Shown: positions 44,801-54,802 of the stretch, one piece after another | Numbering within the stretch: the stretch's first letter is position 1 | How the letters are laid out: every line of letters starts with the position of its first letter | From: Norana najaformis | Lineage: Eukaryota; Annelida; Clitellata; Crassiclitellata; Hormogastridae | DNA: 64,000 nucleotides | Assembly: GCA_964023275.1 (NCBI GenBank) | Contig: OZ029923.1 | Location: forward strand, 4,489,729-4,553,728 | Reading direction: 5' to 3' | Made by a program: the position numbers and the translations under genes | Notes under the pieces: model-generated | Databases searched by the model: none | What the model was told of the DNA's origin: nothing | What the model saw: the letters and a program-made list of their open reading frames with translations, nothing else

Positions 44801-47800
44801 ACTTCTACAGCGCCGTTGTCAATGCGCAAGGCTTCAGTTGACGGTCGCTTCAAGTCAAATCGCAATCAAAATTGTACACTGGACTGATCATCCTTCTGGA
44901 ACAATTTTCCACTGACGATCTTATTTGTTTGGACGGAAGGACATCAAGGCTCACAGAAGCTTATCATAAGTCGTAAATCTGTCAGACGGCCAAGTTCAGG
45001 AATACATCTATAGTCCATTTGGATGTGTGCAAAGGCATTTCTTTCCATAAATTTTTCCTGAAACATAAGACGACTTGCAGGTCTTAAAATTTTGGTTGTG
45101 GATTTTAAACTGTATTGTTCACATTAACCCAGTCAGTTTAAGAATAATTGCTGAGTGTTACTTAAAATTGTGTTCTGTTCAAATTTGTAGTTGTTCGACC
45201 AGATAACACATTTGAAATCTATGTTGACCAGAAACTTATCAATTCTGGCAGTCTCCTAAGCGATATGAGGTTTGTCTTATTTACTTGCAGTCACTCGGTC
45301 ATGAACAGTAAAGTAATCATTTATCAATCACTTACTTTGTGTGCGTGTAAAGTAATCATTTATCAGTGACATACCTTTGTGTGCGTGTAAAGTAATCATT
45401 TATCAATGACATACCTTTGTGTGCGTGTAAAGTAATCATTTATCAATGACATACCTTTGTGTGCGTGTAAAGTAATCATTTATCAATGACATACCTTTGT
45501 GTGCGTGTAAAGTAATCATTTATCAATGACATACCTTTGTGTGCGTGTAAAGTAATCATTTATCAATGACATACCTTTGTGTGCGTGTAAAGTAATCATT
45601 TATCAATGACATACCTTTGTGTGCGTGTAAAGTAATCATTTATCAATGACATACCTTTGTGTGCGTGTAAAGTAATCATTTATCAATGACATACCTTTGT
45701 GTGCGTGTAAAGTAATCATTTATCAATGACATACCTTTGTGTGCGTGTAAAGTAATCATTTATCAATGACATACCTTTGTGTGCGTGTAAAGTAATCATT
45801 TATCAGTGACATACCTTTGTGTGCGTGTAAAGTAATCATTTATCAATGACATACCTTTGTGTACAGTCACTGCTGAGAGGCTTTTTGGCTGAAGGGAAAC
45901 TTGACTAGCAATCCCACACCCCAGCCTTGTTTACTTTATTTGTGGCTGACTATAAGTTTCCCAGTTTGATTTTGAACACACCAAAACGTCTGCTGATAGG
46001 GTGCAATGTTATCATTTGAATACCATGTAATGAATTGATAACGAAATAGTCTATGAAAACTGAGAAGTAAACGTCTTGGGCTTTGATTGGGTTGTTTTAT
46101 GATGTTTCTTATCACGCATTCTTCCTGTTATACTTTTTTCCGCAAATCATGTGACTTATTCAGAGTCTTTAATGCTGTTTCAGTCCACCTGTGAATCCAC
46201 CAAAGGAAATTTCAGACCCAGATGACAAGAAACCTAAAGACTGGGATGAACGTGAAAAGTTGGTATTCAACGTCTGACAGAGAATTGGTATAACAGTAAT
46301 GAGAACTAGAGCAGTATGTTGGTCAGCTTTCGTACTGGACATTTGGTCAGTGATGGTTCTGAAACAGTGTTGGATCTGAATCTCCTTGCCAGTTGAATAG
46401 GTTAACAATTGAATTCAGGGTAAAGGTTGTGTGCGTCTTAAGCACATTGTAACTTGACTTTAAGATGGAAGACGGGTATTTATGTTTGGCGGGGTTGTCG
46501 CCCTAACAGCAGTACTGAAATAATGGGTTTTTTTTATTAAGTACTTGACATATGAAGTCAAATATAATTAAGGCATTGACATTGATGATGCCAATTCCAG
46601 TTTATGTCATGTCTCAGATTTAATTCTGTTGACTTTTAACTTGCTTGAAAAAATATGATGATCACAACAGCATAACAACCACTTATTTTTAATGTAAGGT
46701 AACAGCATAACAACCACTTATTTTTAATGGAAGGTAACAGCATAACAACCACTTATTTTTAATGTAAGGTAACAGCATAACAACCACTTATTTTTAATGT
46801 AAGGTAATAGCATAACAACCACTTATTTTTAATGTAAGGTAACAGCATAACAACCACTTATTTTTAATGTAAGGTAACAGTATTATTTATATTTAATTAA
46901 AGTGACATTTATGATGTAAACAGTGATGTTATTAATGACTGATGATGGTGGTTATGACAATAAAGATAATAAGATATGGCAATAAAGATATTTGTGTACT
47001 ATATTCTGACGTCTGCACGACACCTTTGAAATTCTTGAATACAGATGTTCTTCATTTGGACATTGGTCATAACTTATCGGTCATTAAACTAGCATTTAAG
47101 GTCTGTTTTTATGGGTTAGCTTTGTGCAGCTTTGCTTTTGATTTTTGTATGGTATCACTTAGCATTACCATATTTTGTATTATTATTACCACATATATTA
47201 CCACATTACCAGTTCTGTGAGGTTTTTAAAAGGCACTTTATAATTGTTCAGAAGCATATATATGATGAACTTGTTTCATTTTTAATTCTAGGATCACTGA
47301 TCCAGATGCGGTGAAGCCAGAAGACTGGTTAGTTGATATAATATTATTTGTAATTGGCAGTGTTAGCTGAATTAAAAAAACAATGTTTAACTATTTTAAT
47401 TCATGTAAACGTATTCAAAAAACAATTTGGAAATAATTGTCTGTAAGCAGAAGATTTTGCCTGTTTTAATTATCACTTGTGTTTGGAATTATTTCATACT
47501 GGCTATTTAAGAATTAAGCAGCCAATTGTGATCTTTTTGTAGGGATGAAAAAGAGCCTGAGATGATTGAAGATGAAGCTGCAACGAAACCAGAAGGCTGG
47601 CTGGATGACGAACCAGAACTTATTCCAGATCCTGCTGCTGAGAAACCATCAGACTGGTGAGAACAAATCTTGTCAGCTTTATCTTTGACTTCTGTATTTT
47701 TTTGGTTTAATAAATTTCTGTAATTGTTTAAAACTGTAATTTACTAGTTCTGTGCCGTATGTAAATATCTTTGATAGACACGTTTCATCCCATATGAATA

Positions 47801-50800
47801 TGTATCAATGTCACTGATGTCAATTGTGAGCATTTGGGCTAGTGAATAACACCTTTAAAAATTAATAACATTCAGAATATCTATGCTTTAGAAATTCCCA
47901 GATTCGTATACTACTTACATACATACATAGGGCCTATGTACATTTGTAGAAGACTGTACGTAACATACAGAAAATATTGTATAAATTTGACCCCTGGCTT
48001 CTTGAGCAGTCAGAGCAGAGTTATGCTGAGTGTTATGGCCTGATGCTCATTTCCACTGTGGTTTTTCTATGTCATATAGGTCTCAGCTGAAATCTAATTG
48101 CCTGCCTTTTGGTCTTTAGAGCATCATGGATCTCAGATACTTCCCTCCAGTTGAATATGACTTTGAAATGTGGTTCTTGCTTAAAAGTGCCCATCATTTG
48201 ATGTCTTGTGTGTTCTGATAATGGAGTTATAAAAGTTTCCAGCTTAAGTTAGATAGAAAGGGGTTGAGAGGACTTCAGTTGCCGCCTTGCCGTGAAGTTG
48301 CTGTGCAAATGACGATATGTGGATCAAGCCGTCTTTCTTTTTTTTTCAGGGATGAGGATATGGACGGTGAATGGGAGCCGCCGATGATAAGTGAGTGATT
48401 TGTTGTTAATATGTGATTACTTAGAGACCTATTTGTGGTACTTGATATGGCGTCATAAGAAGTGACAAGAAGGTTTCAGTGTATAATTTTCTAACGAGAA
48501 TGAGGACTTACAATAAATAACTGTATAGTAAACGTTTTAGCTGGCTTATTTAAAGGCTTATTTTCAACTTGTTAAAACTCAGCTGATAAATGAATTTAAG
48601 AAAAACAATTACAATATTAATTAATTTTAATTACTTTTGTGTTAGATAATCCGAAGTGTGAGTCAGGTCCTGGCTGTGGTGAATGGAAACGGCCACAGAT
48701 AAAGAATCCCAAGTACAAAGGAAAGTGGTATGCCCCCACGATCGACAACCCCAACTACAAGGTATCTGTCTGTAAGGCGTTTCTGTGTTGCAGTGGTATG
48801 GTTTGTGTTATTGGATATAACTATATGTTTAATAGCTTATCAGACACTGTTTCAAATGATGATAGTAGTAGTTCCTCGGTTTAACGACATCTTATGGCAT
48901 CAAAGGCCGTTGATGTCGCCCTTCTCCTTTATCCAGGCTTGGAACTGGCACCACCTGACTAAAGGCAGTGGTGTAGTTATCAAGTGATTGTTTCTACTGA
49001 CTGACTAACTTGCCACACGTCAAGACTTGACTTTGCTAATGTTAAAGCTTCCATTACTACTGTTACTATTAATAATGCTTTCTTGTTTATTAAGATAATG
49101 TTTTTTGCTGTTGTATTTTAGGGAAAATGGAGTCCACGAGTGATTCCGAATCCAAACTTTTTTGAAGACCTGGAACCTTACAAAATGACTTCCATTGTAA
49201 GTATTATTGGCATCTTTGATTGCCCAATGGGTTTGGAGTCTGATGTAAAATTAAGCAATCTGAAAATATGAGGTTGAGTCTGGGCCTAGACAACTTTAGA
49301 GAACTAGTGAAATACACAAACACAGAAAGTGAATCCCTTTTGATTTCTCCTGACAAGTTTCTTCCTTCTGAAGACATGTTATAACAATAATTTGTATAGC
49401 ACAGGAAGTAGCGAGCTACTTCAAGGGTGCTTTACCATGTCAGTTTCCAGTATGAGTGCTAAGAGTTAAATAATGCATAGAGTTCAAATTGTTTTTTCTG
49501 AGATCATGAATGCTTCCAATTTCCTGATTAGATATAGGTCTATTCCACACCTTCGAGCAGGTGACCTGTAAGGCCATGATATTAATTAATTTATGTAAAA
49601 ATCTTTGTTATATAATATTGTATATATTATAAAATACATTTATATGATATTAATGTTTTGTTGCCATATGTTCTGTTTTAGGATGATATTAATTTATATT
49701 TATTATAGTAATCTTTTTATTTATTATATAATATTATATTATATATTATAAAACATAGATGTATTATATATTCGTTTTGTTGCCATATGTTGTATTGTAG
49801 GGTGCCATTGGGTTGGAGCTGTGGTCAATGTCAGATAACATTCTGTTTGACAATTTCATTGTGACCGATGACAAAGCAACTGCAGACCAGTGGGCAGACG
49901 ACAGCTGGGTGCTTAAGATCGCCGAGGAGGCATCTGGATCGATTGCTGTAAGCAGTCACGAGATGGCGCTGTTGCCTGATACGGCAACAAACAAATCTAA
50001 TCTAATGACTCGAGTAGCACTGTAATCACACTGCTCAAGGCATCAAGTAGTGGTCGCAGAGTTGCTAGCTGTATTTGTCAAAAAAGAAAACATATCTAAT
50101 TATTTATTGTCCTTAGCTTATTGTGCATGCAAAGTCATAAGTCTGAATCTGAGGCATTGCCATTAATAATGATAATAATTATAACATTAGTAAAATAATG
50201 CATTAAATGCCTAAATATGACGACTTCTTGATTTACAGGGTGGGGTCGTGCAGTCGGTCATGGATGCAACACACGAGCGGCCGTGGTTGTGGGCGGTGAT
50301 CATTGTAGTTGTCATACTGCCTGTTGTCTTACTGGTGGCTTACTGCTGCATGTCACCATCAAAAGTACGGAATTGTTACGCCCTTTAGTTTTTCTGACAA
50401 TTTTTGTGATTAAATTTATTACCAGTAGCTAAGATAGAGTTTGTTTAAATACACCAGCACATCTTTATAATGCTGTCTTTAAGGCATACATAAATTTCTG
50501 TTTTAGTGAAATTGTGTTCTCATATTTCAATCCTTTTCTTTGCTGAATTAAGTTTGGGATTGACGTTGTTTTGTAACAGAATTTGCATTATAACGATGCA
50601 TATTATAAGGACATTCCAGCAGATACAAGTATGACGCTGCATTTCTGTAGACATGCCACTTGCAACTGTTCAGGTGACAAACAGTGAATTATAATAAAGC
50701 AAGAGAAACCAATGCAGACGGTGGTATCTAAGCTTAAACTTGATTGTGCTGTCAACTCTTCATGGTTAGAATGCTCTTGTCTTGCGCAGAGTTAGCATTT

Positions 50801-53800
50801 TCAAGGTGCTACTTGTCAAAGAAATATGTGACCTAAATGATGCTATATTAACATTAAATTTGAATAAGAAAATGTGTATTGAGCTAGAATGTTTAGAAGA
50901 TGTTGTTTCGTTATGTTACAGTACTTGAGGCATAGAATTTATGTATAAATGTATTTTATGTATAAAAATTAAAATGTTTGGTAACTTGAAGCCTGACGAG
51001 GCTGCTGAACGCAAGAAAACTGATGCCCCAACAGCAGACAGCAACGTAGCGGAAGAAGAAGATGAACAGGCAGAACAGACACGATCCACTGATGATGAAC
51101 AAGAGGCTGAAGAACCACCCAGTTCTCCGGCGAAGAAACCAACGAAAGGCGACTTAGAAGCAACAAGTGAAGTTAGTCAATCGAAGACAGCTAATAAAAC
51201 TCTTTAATTTTGCAGTTACAGGTCTTGGTCTGTAAATGGGGACCTTAAATAAATGGGGACCTTAAATAAACGGGGACCTTAAATAAATGGGGACCTTAAA
51301 TAAACGGGGACCTTAAATAAATGGGGACCTTAAATAAATGGGGACCTTAAATAAACGGGGACCTTAAATAAACGGGGACCTTAAATAAACGGGGACCTTA
51401 AATAAACGAGGACCTTAAATAAATGGGGACCTTAAATAAATGGGGACCATTAAATAAATGGGGACCTTAAATGGCGTGGCACCCATTCAAACGGTCAGCG
51501 GTGGTGAAGGATCTCATCTGATTAATTTATTGAAAATGAGCAGGGTCAAGGCCATATGGTCGCTATATAATACTGTGTAGATTAACAGTTTTGGTATTTG
51601 ACATAGTGGTTACTTCTGCTTCTCACTTTTATTTAAGGTCATTATTTAATTATGTGACATCGTGATCAATGCAGATAGTGCTGGATCTGGAATCCAATGA
51701 TTACAGGCTTGAGTCTGCTTAGCAGACTCCATGTAATAACCCTGGACAAGTGTTTTGTGCACACTTTTCTCTGTCGCCAGAGAAGCAGTAGAATTTGGTA
51801 CTGGTGTGAGCTGGGAAGTAAACGGCAAGTCCTGCGATGCACTGGCTCCATGTTGATGACCTTAGGAGTTTGTCTGTTGCCAACTCAAGAGCCTAAGAAG
51901 AGGAAATGATTGCCTCTCCTAAGTTCACTTTGGAACATGGGGTGCCTTTGTTTATTTACTTTAATATTTGATGGTAAGGCTTCAATCGATACCACTAAGC
52001 AGTTGTCTGTGAAGGACTTGACCAAGGTCCATACAGAATCACCCATTTGAAAAGGCTTGAACCTGAGCTCTCCACATTGCTGGCCACACTTAACCAATCA
52101 GCCAATGTCACTTTACTGTATTATTGGAATTCAGAAACCAGACAAAAGAAGATGGGCTCTAGACAACAGGTGATTGTTGCAGCAACCTCTATTATGGCTA
52201 TATCTATGGACGTGGATATAAAATAGTAGCATATCTTGAGGCGTTATCTACTGACTAGCTAATGATCTAGTGTTAATGGCAAACAAAGAAACATAATATA
52301 GGTAGGCAGTAATGGGCATATTTGTTGTCTTGAAATATATTGTCTTCCACTGACTGAGTTATGTGCGTTTGTTTCAGCCTAAACCCACCACAGATTAGTT
52401 GTTGGTCATTCGAGTGAGTTACTGTGTATATGTTAATTTTTGTAATTCATTTGTAATTATATTTGTCCATTTGCTGATATATTTGCTTAATCTCTTTGTT
52501 ACCAGAGCACTGATGCAAAGAAATTGAGAGATTCCGAGGAAGTCAAGTCAAAGAAATCGAGTGATTCCGAGGAAGTCAAGTCAAAGAAATCGAGTGATTC
52601 CGAGGAAGTCAAGCCAAAGAAATCGAGTGATGTCGAGGAGGTCAAGTCAACGGAAGAGAAGAAGGAGAAGGAGGAGGAGGGTGATGCAAATGATGAGGAA
52701 TCTGGAGACAAAGCAACAACAGAACGTGGCCAGCTGTTTGACATGTATGTTCAGTTACAAGTACATATATTTGTGCTACAAAAATAACTTGTGCATTGAT
52801 TGACCCTAGCAAAGATATTCCTCCAGAGATCAGTTATAAAAACTATTTAAGTTGTTTTGTTACAGAACTAGTTTTCGGGTGCTTTGCATTTCTAAGGGAC
52901 AATACTGATGCGTTTAGAGTGTGCTGCTTATGATTTAGTCAACTGTGTAATGTACGAATTTCCCTACACATTGCTGTGATTTTTCAAACTACTTACACGG
53001 TCAAAATATGAGCCACTGAAAAGTTTTAGTGCTTGATTTAATTAAAGTACTGTCATCATGGGAGTTGAATAAATAACTGATAATTAAATAATGAGTAATT
53101 TAAGGAATAAATGAGAAATAATTATAGCAAGGCCGGCAGTAGAGGTGTGTGGTCTGAAGAAAAGCTTGTGTGCTAGTTGCTGATGCTGTAGTCTTGCTTG
53201 GACTTCTTCCAGTGGATCCTTCAGCATCATGCCCGTGACTGTGTTGTACACTGGTGTATTGAAGAGGCACTTAGGATGTATCTGGGCATATCATGTTTAT
53301 CTGGGGCAGGTCGTGTTTATCTGGGGCAGGTCGTGTTTATCTGGGGCAGGTCGTGTTTATCTGGGGCAGGTCGTGTTTATCTGGGGCATGTATGTATCTG
53401 GGCATGTGGGATGTGCTGGGTATCCACAAATGTTGGCAGCCATTAAAGCTTGCGAATTTGAATAAAAAATTATTTTTGCGTGCAAAAGTTTGCATTTTGG
53501 AGAAGCTGTATTAATTTGTAAATTATGGTGTCGCCAAATGACGCATCGTACTGGACAATTTTGGCAGCCTTGAAGTTTGTGATTATTATCCAGTTGCGAA
53601 ATTCTTTAAATAAATGGCACGCAAACATTTGTGGATTTACAGTATCTGTCCATGTATTGTGTATCTGGACGTGTATATCTGGGTGTGTATATCTGGGTAT
53701 GTGTGTATATCTGGGCAGGTGTGTATATCTGTGTATTGTGTATCTGGACGTGTATATCTGGGTGTGTATATCTGGGTATGTGTGTATATCTGGGCAGGTG

Positions 53801-54149
53801 TGTATATCTGTGTATTGTGTATCTGGACGTGTATATCTGGGTGTGTATATCTGGGTATGTGTGTATATCTGGGCAGGTGTGTATATCTGGGCAGGTGTGT
53901 ATATCTGGGCAGGTGTGTATATCTGGGCAGGTGTGTATATCTGGGCAGGTGTGTATATCTGGGCATTTAGGATATATCTGGCAATTCCTATGGTGCTTTT
54001 TAAGAATCTCTGAAAAGCATGTCTAACTGATGTTGGAGTTCTAAATGAATTGCAAACAATTGCTTACTTTGGGTTGTATTTACCTTCACAGGCCAAAGCA
54101 GAGGAAGAAGGGAAAATCAAAGGACGTTGGCGGTGACAACGACAACTGA
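38860..54149 (+). CDS. CANX: Calnexin, complete gene, 21 coding exons
   Basis: Exons: 38860-39018, 39283-39362, 39801-39859, 40358-40422, 41102-41178, 41985-42066, 42885-42953, 43511-43558, 44475-44550, 45191-45269, 46184-46258, 47292-47327, 47543-47656, 48350-48390, 48646-48761, 49122-49196, 49801-49947, 50239-50364, 50992-51171, 52506-52744, 54092-54149. All junctions are GT-AG and in phase, giving 666 aa. Calnexin is the type I ER lectin chaperone that holds monoglucosylated glycoproteins. Visible parts: signal peptide (residues 1-24); lectin domain with CGGAYIKLL (disulfide Cys158-Cys192, sugar contacts Tyr162, Lys164, Tyr183, Met186); P domain of four KPxDWDE-type and four GxW-P-I-NP-type repeats (about 265-415); membrane helix 482-503; acidic cytosolic tail. 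The exon 19 acceptor (TTGAAG) is weak, so that boundary is tentative. The last exon encodes [18 protein letters not shown], not a vertebrate-type RKPRRE end. Confidence 0.93.
40862..41054 (+). mobile_element. CR1/L2-like LINE tail (type 2) in calnexin intron 4
   Basis: The start encodes an RT C-terminal remnant ([18 protein letters not shown] with one frame change), then CAGCGCCCTTTTCTTTGG, GACGCTATATAAATTATT and an (ATT)n tail. Confidence 0.7.
41365..41515 (-). mobile_element. SINE family A, headless copy, calnexin intron 5
   Basis: Body match to the family A element at 3256-3532 (GGCCCTTGAGCCGGCAGTGG, AATCCCAAGGTCCTGGATGC). The tRNA-like part is missing and the next copy begins at once. 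Confidence 0.65.
41511..41790 (-). mobile_element. SINE family A, calnexin intron 5
   Basis: Full body plus tRNA-like end (CCACAACCGCATGACCAAAC, GAGTAGACCACCGTGCC). It begins with TAAAGTAAAGT, the family's A/T-rich tail. Confidence 0.7.
42279..42545 (-). mobile_element. SINE family A, calnexin intron 6
   Basis: Begins GTAAAGTAAAGCTCCCATG and contains TGACTGAATCTCGAGGTC and TCATGCCAGTACCAAATTG. It is more diverged than the previous two copies. Confidence 0.65.
42951..43240 (+). repeat. 31-bp array of duplicated splice donors at the start of calnexin intron 7
   Basis: Nine AAG|GTAAG or AAG|GTAAT donors begin at 42954, 42985, 43016, 43047, 43078, 43109, 43140, 43171 and 43221. The first eight are exactly 31 bp apart. 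The unit joins the end of exon 7 (codons for His-Lys) to the first part of the intron, so the array was seeded across the exon-intron boundary. Confidence 0.95.
43700..43765 (+). mobile_element. Degenerate tRNA-like SINE head, calnexin intron 8
   Basis: TGGCTAAATGGTTGAGTGC resembles an A box and GCAGATTTGAATCC a B box, about 35 bp apart. There is no full cloverleaf, so it is not called a tRNA gene. Confidence 0.4.
45303..45865 (+). repeat. 40-bp minisatellite, calnexin intron 10
   Basis: About 14 nearly identical copies of a 40-bp unit (GTGCGTGTAAAGTAATCATT followed by TATCAATGACATACCTTTGT). It lies 35 bp after the exon 10 donor. Confidence 0.97.
46668..46885 (+). repeat. 35-bp minisatellite, calnexin intron 11
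   Basis: Six copies of a 35-bp unit CATAACAACCACTTATTTTT + AATGTAAGGTAACAG. Each unit contains a donor-like GTAAG and an acceptor-like AACAG. Confidence 0.95.
48865..48980 (+). mobile_element. Dispersed repeat D, calnexin intron 15
   Basis: TAGTTCCTCGGTTTAACGAC, TTATGGCATCAAAGGCCG, CTTTATCCAGGCTTGGAAC and AAAGGCAGTGGTG match the copies at 60928, 61467 and (minus) 29205. Confidence 0.65.
51193..51198 (+). promoter_or_regulatory. Intronic poly(A) signal after calnexin exon 19
   Basis: AATAAA 22 bp after the exon 19 donor. Reading through the donor adds only [12 protein letters not shown] before a stop at 51205-51207. The 17-bp AATAAA array follows. Confidence 0.4.
51231..51475 (+). repeat. 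17-bp minisatellite with repeated AATAAA, calnexin intron 19
   Basis: About 15 copies of GGGGACCTTAAATAAAT or GGGGACCTTAAATAAAC. Almost every unit contains an AATAAA hexamer. Confidence 0.95.
51660..51945 (+). mobile_element. SINE family A, plus orientation, calnexin intron 19
   Basis: Inverse orientation of the other copies: GTGTGAGCTGGGAAGTAAAC, GCAAGTCCTGCGATGCACTG and TCAAGAGCCTAAGAAGAGG are the complements of the family A body. Confidence 0.65.
51946..52115 (-). mobile_element. SINE family B, decayed, calnexin intron 19
   Basis: GCTTCAATCGATACCACTAA, GAAGGACTTGACCAAGG and AGGCTTGAACCTGAGC match the family B elements of the TRP introns. Confidence 0.6.
52530..52649 (+). repeat. Coding 33-bp tandem repeat in calnexin exon 20
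   Basis: Three full 33-bp units (52530, 52563, 52596) and a partial fourth encode [11 protein letters not shown] repeats in the cytosolic tail. The serines before Asp/Glu fit casein kinase 2 sites (known family rule; not tested). Confidence 0.9.
53286..53398 (+). repeat. 20-bp minisatellite, calnexin intron 20
   Basis: Five to six copies of TTTATCTGGGGCAGGTCGTG. Confidence 0.95.
53640..53975 (+). repeat. TATCTGGG-core minisatellite, calnexin intron 20
   Basis: Units of about 18 bp (GTGTATATCTGGGCAG) plus a longer higher-order unit of about 95 bp with TATTGTGTATCTGGACGTG, repeated at least twice. It shares the TATCTGGGCAGG core with the 53286 array. Confidence 0.93.
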
Positions 54150-54796
54150 AAGCCATTCTTCGGGCTCCGTTGGTTTGTTGTCACGTGGTCCAAAACAAAC
54201 AAGAATGCAACTATTCGAGATACGGTGTATTAATGGTACACTGATATACACACACAGACGCTGGAAGTAGTGCGGAATATACATAGTTGTCTGTATATTT
54301 CAGTCAAATATATACCATACATATGTATGTATGCATACTGAAGCAGTTACAGGTACTTCTTTTGTACATATGCATAACTGCAAGTATGCTGTTGATGTGT
54401 ATACATAGCAGAAGGTACGTCTATATACGATACAGGCACACTTGTATGTATATGTACGGGCAAAACGTATGTGTTTTAATGCACATCAGTATGTGTGTAT
54501 GAATTGTTTCTATGGAAGGATACTTTAGTTACATTGTTTATCTTGATTCATGCGCGGATTTTAATCCGCAGAGAACGCTGTTTCGTTACGAATTTCAAAA
54601 TGGTTTTTAATTCTTTCAAAGTTGTAGCTATTGTAGACATCCCATGTGGGTGTCCAAAAAAATTAACATATTTGTTATGATGGTGTGTGTTATGAGGAGT
54701 AAGGTCCAATGTCCTGTTTTATCTGTGTTTTGTACTCTACCTATAAGAGGAGGACTGGACTTGAGCTGGCAGTTTTGTTAGTTTACTTAGGTTTTG

Positions 54797-54802
54797 AATA
54801 AA
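54797..54802 (+). promoter_or_regulatory. Poly(A) signal of calnexin
   Basis: AATAAA about 650 bp after the stop codon in an otherwise gene-free 3' flank, so a 3' UTR of roughly 0.65 kb is expected. Confidence 0.55.

Noticed and set aside
50581-50676. Possible extra calnexin exon after TTTGTAACAG
   Set aside because: No donor keeps the phase needed to join exon 19 at 50992, and the peptide has no calnexin counterpart.
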